A stretch of 64,000 nt of DNA from an uncultured Pseudomonadota bacterium (GTDB taxonomy: Bacteria > Myxococcota_A > Bradymonadia > Bradymonadales > GCA-2716585). A program made the translations under genes and the position numbers. Shown piece by piece: positions 59,204 through 64,000 of the stretch (its first letter is position 1; each line of letters begins with the position of its first letter). The stretch spans positions 1-64,000 of the forward strand of contig CAKZKQ010000071.1 in assembly GCA_937123825.1 (NCBI GenBank), read 5' to 3'. A model generated the notes under the pieces. The model was not told the DNA's origin and made no database searches. It was given only the letters and a program-made list of their open reading frames with translations.

Positions 59204-60813
59204 CACAGACGACCCAGGGCGCGGGCGCGGTTGCGGATCGAGCGCGTCACATCATCCAGGTTCTCATCGTCCTTGCCCTTGGCACGCCCCCGGGTCGGCA
59301 GCGTGTTGGGGCCGCGCGGAGGGCGCGCCGCGCCGGACTGCGGACCCCGACGGATCTGGGCCCCAGGCGCGCTGTCCGAGACCGCTGCGGCGCGCTGCGC
59401 CATCCGGCGCTCCAGAAAAGACTCAAAATCGGCAGGCTCGGCGTCACCACCAGCCGTCGCGCCGCCCTTGGGCGTCGTGATCAAGCGCGCCACTGTGCGA
59501 CGGCGAGGCTTCTCGGGCTCGGCTGCAGGCTCCGGCTCTACGATGGACTCCACAGAGGACTCTGCGGGCAACGGCTCCAGGCTGGCGGCCAACTCTTCGA
59601 GCGTCTCGGGGCTGTCCATCGGCGCTTCGGGCTCAAACGGGGCCAAATCCTGTGCCTGAGCACCCTGCCCCTGCAACTGACCCAGCAGCGACTTGAGCGC
59701 CTCGCCCAGCACCGGCGACCCCTCGTGGGCTCCATCGGCGCTGTGGGATGCCACAGGCTGGCTCACCGCGCCGGACTCACCCCGATAAAGGGCCGCTTTG
59801 TCCGCCGGGACCTTGTAGAGCATGCTCAAGCCCGCCTGACTCTGACCCAGGACCACCACGTCGCCCACAATGTCCACAATCATGATCTGCACGCCGCGCG
59901 CAATCCGATGCGTCGAGAGCACCTTGACCCCGCGCTTGACCGCCAGACGCCAGGGCGCGCCGCCGCCGCTGCCACGCAGCCGGTTGTACCCAACGGCCAT
60001 CGCCATGATCAGCAGCAAAATCACCGCCAGGCTCAGCCCCACGCGGCCCACGCTGGGACCCTCGCCCGACTGCGCCAGCTTCAGCGGCGTGCCAGCCTTC
60101 TTCGTGTCCACCTTCAGCGGGGTCCCAGCGACTTCACCTTGCGCATCTTCACCGGGCGCCTCTTGATGGTCGCCGATCTCCTTGACCAGCGCATCAAAGG
60201 CGGCCTTGGCCTCATCGCGCGTCCCAGCCTCATCCACCGACGGCTGCTTGTCGGCGGGCTGCGCCGCCGCCTGCGCTGGCTCCAACGAGCGCCCAAAAGG
60301 CAGCACCACCGCAAAGCCCCCAGGCGCGGGCTCCACCACATGACCCTCGATCGCCTCGCTGGCCATCACATCAAAGCGCAACCGCACCATGCTCTGAGAC
60401 TCGCCATCGGGAATCGCATAGCCCTTCTCCACCCGGTTGATCGCGTGCACCTCAAAAGGCACCTCAACGCCCAACGTGTCGGAGAGCGGCACGTCCACAA
60501 ACGTCAGCCGCACCACCCGGTTTTTGACCTTGAAACCCACTTGCTCAGGCGCCAGAGCTTCTCCAGTGCTCGTGCGCACCAGCAAACGCACCATCGAGGC
60601 GTCCTCGCCGGCGTTCTGCAGCTCAAAACCCGTGATGGAGACCGGCTCGCCGGTGGCCGCCGAAACGCTGGACATAAAGGGCAGCTGCATCAGGGCCGTG
60701 ACCGCAAAGAGCACCCACATGATCCCCAACGACAGGCCCACCCTCCAGCGCAAGACGCGCAACCCGCTGGCGTCTTCTTCGCGACGTTCGTGCTTCAATG
60801 GCAAAGACATCAT
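59203..60813 (-). CDS. fliO: FliO-type flagellar protein, greatly enlarged, with AMIN-like N-terminal domain
   Basis: At 536 residues this is about four times the usual FliO. Order: membrane helix (20-45), an AMIN-like beta domain (about 55-175; VSITGFELQNAGEDASMVRL, VVRLTFVDVPLSD), an Ala-rich linker, and a second helix (about 255-278). The FliO core follows (VKVLSTHRIARGVQIMIVDI, VVVLGQSQAGLSML), then a disordered Arg/Pro/Ala tail of about 200 residues. FliO helps FliP assemble. AMIN domains bind peptidoglycan or pilus/secretin parts, so this copy may also anchor the export gate to the cell wall. It is placed between fliN and fliP as expected. AAAGGAG precedes the ATG. Confidence 0.8.
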   Translation of the reverse strand: MMSLPLKHERREEDASGLRVLRWRVGLSLGIMWVLFAVTALMQLPFMSSVSAATGEPVSITGFELQNAGEDASMVRLLVRTSTGEALAPEQVGFKVKNRVVRLTFVDVPLSDTLGVEVPFEVHAINRVEKGYAIPDGESQSMVRLRFDVMASEAIEGHVVEPAPGGFAVVLPFGRSLEPAQAAAQPADKQPSVDEAGTRDEAKAAFDALVKEIGDHQEAPGEDAQGEVAGTPLKVDTKKAGTPLKLAQSGEGPSVGRVGLSLAVILLLIMAMAVGYNRLRGSGGGAPWRLAVKRGVKVLSTHRIARGVQIMIVDIVGDVVVLGQSQAGLSMLYKVPADKAALYRGESGAVSQPVASHSADGAHEGSPVLGEALKSLLGQLQGQGAQAQDLAPFEPEAPMDSPETLEELAASLEPLPAESSVESIVEPEPAAEPEKPRRRTVARLITTPKGGATAGGDAEPADFESFLERRMAQRAAAVSDSAPGAQIRRGPQSGAARPPRGPNTLPTRGRAKGKDDENLDDVTRSIRNRARALGRL

Positions 60814-61257
60814 GGCCCCACTCCTTTTGTATGGCTGACGTATCAAATGCGTGTCTGCCAAACACAAAGAGCAAGGCTGATGCCAAGGTCAGATCGTCAA
60901 AGTTTTGAAGCCACGATCACCGCCATCACCGGATCGACCAAATCCCGTCGCCCAACGTCAAACCACCAGCGACAAGAAGATGGCGCTCGATCTGACGGTT
61001 TTTCGCCGCTCTCATCCAACAGAACCTCACAAACAAAGAGCGGGTTTACTCCAGCTTGCGCACCTGCGCGCTCAAACGGAATGGCGACAACGACCGCTCC
61101 AGACAAAACCTGAAGAACTCGGCCTCAACCAGACCAGATTTAGCCTTGAAGAGATGAAGTTGGACGTGAAAAATAAGCAGGACGCGGCCCGGACCACAGG
61201 ACGCAGCCGGACATCAAACACAATCGCACCACACAAACGGGGGGAGGCAGGAAGCGC
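60814..61257. other. 444-bp gap between fliN and fliO without a gene
   Basis: The fli genes are otherwise closely packed. I see no credible product here; a 69-codon frame (60897-61106) begins with TTG, lacks a ribosome-binding site and looks non-coding. A possible sigma-28 promoter lies at 61116-61142. Confidence 0.6.
61116..61142 (-). promoter_or_regulatory. Candidate sigma-28 (FliA) promoter upstream of fliO
   Basis: On the minus strand, TAAA (61142-61139) is followed after 15 bases by GCCGA (61123-61119), matching the TAAA-N15-GCCGATAA core at nine of twelve positions. The leader to fliO would be about 300 bases, which is long. Confidence 0.4.
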
Positions 61258-61572
61258 TCAGCGCCCCAGGTCGAGGATCTTCTCGGTGGGGGCCACGATT
61301 TCGGTCAGGCGCACGCCAAACTTGTCGTTGACCACCACCGCCTCACCGCGCGCCACCAGCTTATTGTTGACCAGGACCTCCAGCGGCTCACCGGCGACCC
61401 GATCCAGCTCAATGACCGAGCCCGCTCCCATCTCCAGCAGATCGCTGATGGGCAAACGCGCCCGTCCCAGGCGGACGGTGACCTCCAACGGGATGTCCAG
61501 GATAAAATCGATGTTCTTCATGCCGCGGCCACGACCATCGGCCTCGGCGGGGGTCTGGTTCATCTCACTCAT
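61258..61572 (-). CDS. fliN: Flagellar motor switch protein FliN
   Basis: The 104-residue protein is the normal length for FliN and consists of one SpoA domain: DFILDIPLEVTVRLGRARLPISDLL, MGAGSVIELDRVAGEPLEVLVN and LVARGEAVVVNDKFGVRLTEIV. FliN forms most of the C-ring with FliM and takes part in rotation switching and export. It follows fliM with a 41-bp gap. AAGGAG is nine bases before the ATG. The N-terminal tail is short and Gly/Arg-rich. Confidence 0.96.
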   Translation of the reverse strand: MSEMNQTPAEADGRGRGMKNIDFILDIPLEVTVRLGRARLPISDLLEMGAGSVIELDRVAGEPLEVLVNNKLVARGEAVVVNDKFGVRLTEIVAPTEKILDLGR

Positions 61573-61613
61573 GACAACGTCTCCTTGTCTTCACACACCA
61601 ACCGGTCCCAACC

Positions 61614-62585
61614 TCAAGACCCCAGGCGGCGCTCCACTTTGAACGAAAGCGTGTTGCCCACCGCCTCAGGCTGACCCAAAAACTTCACCTCACCCTCGAC
61701 CGCCGCCACCAAAGGCGCGTCAGCGCGGGTGTCCAACCTCAAAATGTCCCCTTCGGACAACCCCAAAAGCTGCCGGACGTCGATCTGTGCCCTGCCAAGC
61801 TCCACATCGACCTCGACCTCCACACCCGGAAGGTGGTCGATGATCTGAGCCCCGCCGCTGCCCCCGCGCACATGGCCAGGGACCTGGCTGACGTTGGTCA
61901 GGCGCTCCTTGATGGGCTCGATGGTCGGCATCGGCAGGATGATCCCCATCGGCGAGCGAAACTCCCCAATCTGAATCTCAAAGACCGAAAAGAGGACCGA
62001 CTCGGGGTCGTCGGCCAGATGACTCAACTCAGGGCGCGTGACGATCTGCGAGAACTCGGGGCGCAGGCGAGCCAGCGGGCGCCAGGCCTGATCGAGGTCC
62101 TCGGTCATGGGACCGGCCAGCCGACCCAGCAGGCGCAGCTCAATCTGGGTCAAGTCGCGCTCGGGCCCTTCGCTGGTCTCGCCCAGATCTCGCTCCCCGC
62201 CGCCGCACATGGCGTCGATCATGGCCAACAAGAGATGGCCATCGACGACCACCGCGCAGCCACCCGGCAGGGGCTTGAGTTGAAAGACAAAGAGTCCTGT
62301 GGGGCGCGGCACCTGGAGGATGAAGTCGGCAAACTTGATCACTTCGGTGCTGACCGCCTGAATCTCGCACGTCCGACGCAGCGCGCTTGAGAGCGTGCGC
62401 CGAAACGCCTTGCAAAACCGCTCGCCCACGATGTCCAGACCAGGCATCCCGCCGCGCATCGCCGCGCGCTTGCTGGTCAGATCGTAGGGTTCGAGCTTCT
62501 CGGGCGCCTCGCGGTGCATGACCCCGCTGCGCTCCAATGCTTCGTGTGACCCTGAGCGGGTCCTGGCTGCTACACCGTCAGACAT
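61614..62585 (-). CDS. fliM: Flagellar motor switch protein FliM lacking the CheY-binding motif
   Basis: The 323-residue protein has the FliM middle domain (YDLTSKRAAM, FCKAFRRTLSSALRR, LLLAMIDAMCGGG) and the C-terminal SpoA domain (VEVEVDVELGRAQIDVRQLLGL, EGDILRLDTRADAPLVAAVEG). In most bacteria FliM opens with L-S-Q-x-E-I-D-A-L-L, the peptide bound by phospho-CheY. Here the first 45 residues lack it and are instead Arg/Glu/Gly-rich. Switching must therefore use another site, or be absent. GGGGAGGG lies just upstream of the ATG. The gap to fliL is 23 bp. Confidence 0.93.
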   Translation of the reverse strand: MSDGVAARTRSGSHEALERSGVMHREAPEKLEPYDLTSKRAAMRGGMPGLDIVGERFCKAFRRTLSSALRRTCEIQAVSTEVIKFADFILQVPRPTGLFVFQLKPLPGGCAVVVDGHLLLAMIDAMCGGGERDLGETSEGPERDLTQIELRLLGRLAGPMTEDLDQAWRPLARLRPEFSQIVTRPELSHLADDPESVLFSVFEIQIGEFRSPMGIILPMPTIEPIKERLTNVSQVPGHVRGGSGGAQIIDHLPGVEVEVDVELGRAQIDVRQLLGLSEGDILRLDTRADAPLVAAVEGEVKFLGQPEAVGNTLSFKVERRLGS

Positions 62586-62608
62586 GATCGCCCTCCCCAA
62601 GACGCGCT

Positions 62609-63103
62609 CTACTGGATGACAAACTCGGTGAAGTACACCTGCTTGACGACATCCTTCTTGAGCGACTCGTTCATCTGCTTGGTCAGCGCTTCCTGAATCA
62701 TCTGCTTGGCCTCGGCCCCTTGCGTGTCGCTAAAGGACAGCCCAGCCAGGTAGCTCAAGACCACGTGGCGGATCGGCGCCTTGCGCCCCTCGACCGCTTC
62801 CACGGCTTTATCACCGGGCACTTCGATCGACAGGCTCAGCTTCAGATAGCGCGACGCGCTGGGCTCATTGAGGTTGACGATGAAGGGGTCGAACGACACC
62901 AGCGTCGGCGGCCCTTCAAAGCTCACCTCCATCTCCTCGGCGGGCACATCGGCGGCCTCTGCCGTGTCGCCTCCGCCGCCGCCCAGAAAGATAAACGCCC
63001 CGATGCCGCCCAGCGCCACCACGTTCACGGCCACGATGATCAAAATGAGCTTGTTGTTGCCAGGGGGTTTGATGTCATCATCAAGCGGTTCTTCTGCCGA
63101 CAT
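62609..63103 (-). CDS. fliL: Flagellar basal-body associated protein FliL
   Basis: The 164-residue protein has a short cytoplasmic start, one membrane helix (about residues 18-40, LILIIVAVNVVALGGIGAFIF) and the FliL periplasmic domain. Landmarks are VSFDPFIVNLNEPSASRYLKLSLSIEV and the C-terminal VKQVYFTEFVIQ. FliL surrounds the stator units and strengthens motor torque. It is the first gene of the fliLMN block. No strong promoter is visible in front of it, so the block may be read from a distant start. Confidence 0.93.
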   Translation of the reverse strand: MSAEEPLDDDIKPPGNNKLILIIVAVNVVALGGIGAFIFLGGGGGDTAEAADVPAEEMEVSFEGPPTLVSFDPFIVNLNEPSASRYLKLSLSIEVPGDKAVEAVEGRKAPIRHVVLSYLAGLSFSDTQGAEAKQMIQEALTKQMNESLKKDVVKQVYFTEFVIQ

Positions 63104-63526
63104 GTTGCCTTGCTCCCAACCTCAGCGCCCTCTTCACAGACAGGCGCAAGTGATCCAATGCACCCCACATCGACATCCCATGTTCCCATTCTTGAATCGT
63201 CACACCATTACTGCACCGCCCTCCTCCCACTGGCTCCATGATTGCGCTCATGGTGGCCGTGTATGACGGGATTAAAATCTTTCCAACGCTCAATGCACAA
63301 ACCGATCACCGGCCACCACAGTGATCACCAGCACCGCTCCCTGCCGCCTGCAATCCCCAAACAACACACAGTCAGACCGTCGTTTTAAACGCCAAAAACC
63401 ACACGCATGACCGCCCTCCGGTGTGTCTTAAGCGCCTCAAATACTCTAGCCCCAAACACCGTCGAAGCCGACCACCTGGGCCTCAATGTCATCACAAACC
63501 GCCACATCCCCAGCACCTGGTCTGTG

Positions 63527-63542
63527 TGGCACTGTTCTGGCA
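63527..63542 (+). promoter_or_regulatory. Candidate sigma-54 promoter pointing out of the window
   Basis: TGGCAC-TGTTC-TGGCA has GG (63528-63529) and GC (63540-63541) 12 bases apart, as in -24/-12 promoters. The -12 box differs at one base from TTGCA. No clear gene follows on the plus strand within the window. Confidence 0.3.
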
Positions 63543-63561
63543 TTGACGCTTGAGCACGGGC

Positions 63562-63581
63562 GGCGGAGCCCAAACTCCGCC
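63562..63581. other. Perfect 7-bp stem-loop
   Basis: GGCGGAG (63562-63568) pairs with CTCCGCC (63575-63581) across a 6-base loop, 20 bases past the sigma-54-like element. No T-tract on either strand. Confidence 0.5.
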
Positions 63582-64000
63582 ACTGCCAGGTAAACCATGA
63601 TCAAGACCGTGGCAGCCACGCGCCGATCTGTTCAACACCGCAGCGAAGGGACCCGAACCTGTGGGTTAGAGCAGTTCGGCGAGTTGGTGCCACTGTTTTG
63701 CGCACAACCGCGATGGCAAAGGTGTCCAGTCTCTTGTGTAGAGACGACCTGCACACCAGAAAACACACAACCCACCGCACCCACTCGCCCCGACCGCCCA
63801 GTCCAGGCCTCAACCCTGCCTTGCCACGCAAAATGGGATCCAGCACCGTCCTGACGGCATCAAATCGGCTATTTAGGCACACAAACGGCACCCAAAACCA
63901 AACAAACCCACCCTTTTCGAGCGCGTGGCATGGTTTTGGCTAATTCCTGGCTGTGTACGGTCAAGCACACAAGTGCCGACCACAGCACAGGACTTCGCAC

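Larger units (their letters stand above)
63104..64000. other. 897 bp without a supported gene at the right end
   Basis: Short frames on both strands have no domains, weak or missing ribosome-binding sites and no coding-like composition. Notable features are a sigma-54-like element (63527-63542, plus strand) and a perfect hairpin (63562-63581). A gene could begin just past the window edge. Confidence 0.55.

Noticed and set aside
60897-61106. 69-codon gene between fliN and fliO
   Set aside because: It begins at TTG, has no ribosome-binding site and its product has no coding-like pattern.
63601-63891. 96-codon minus-strand gene near the right edge
   Set aside because: Arg/Val/Leu-rich sequence without domain or signal, overlapped by equally open frames on the other strand; no ribosome-binding site.

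Overview
The window looks like chromosomal DNA from a GC-rich, Gram-negative, secretion-heavy bacterium of the Myxococcota / Bradymonadales type. The basis is mixed. I see many lipoproteins with Asn/Asp-rich stalks (NND and NNDP runs). I see C-terminal tags of the MYXO-CTERM kind (Cys, hydrophobic helix, Arg cluster). I see a CarH-type B12 photoreceptor regulator, PKD/cadherin-like giant surface proteins, and a complete-looking fliL-M-N-O-P block. The lineage is inferred; there is no rRNA gene here. I found no tRNA, rRNA, CRISPR array, insertion sequence or phage gene.

Layout. 1-6.8 kb: a frameshifted PPC-like protein, a membrane transglutaminase-like protein, a VOC protein and a bacterial tricorn protease. 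7-10.5 kb: a FliA-like sigma factor, a Mut7-C RNase-domain protein, an M48 protease and a CBM20 protein. 10.6-14.3 kb: a DUF1592/1588 lipoprotein, a Tat-exported DUF1501 protein and a one-heme lipoprotein, forming a probable redox or export unit. 14.3-19.7 kb: a translationally coupled minus-strand operon of a ~26-repeat WD40 lipoprotein, a GspG-like lipoprotein and an FGE-fold protein. 19.9-26.5 kb: a TSP3 lipoprotein, GNAT, PlsC, an MscS-like channel, a DUF2520 protein and NadD. 27-39 kb: a beta-helix membrane protein and a 2845-residue surface protein. 39.4-43 kb: CarH, a fused pair of matrixin-like proteases and a secreted partner. 43-50.9 kb: envelope proteins, phosphomannomutase, and three tandem related lipoproteins. 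51-57 kb: a barrel-like protein, a spondin-repeat lipoprotein, an NrsF-like anti-sigma with its ECF sigma, and a PEGA/barrel protein. 57.3-63.1 kb: a CMP-sugar synthetase and fliPONML, read on the minus strand.

How they fit. Most of the window builds or regulates the cell envelope and surface. The flagellar block ends in a clear terminator after fliP, with fliQ/fliR absent. FliM lacks the N-terminal CheY-binding peptide. FliO is about four times the usual size. A sigma-28-like gene lies 50 kb away, and a sigma-28-like promoter sits in front of fliO.

Most striking is the single reading frame at 40459-42234. It encodes two whole secreted proteases in series. The Arg cluster ending the first protein's C-terminal membrane tag also works as the n-region of the second protein's signal peptide. 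This suggests a polyprotein cut by signal peptidase, or internal initiation at an in-frame GTG. Other leads are a 19-base repeat shared by two convergent intergenic regions and several perfect inverted repeats in control regions.
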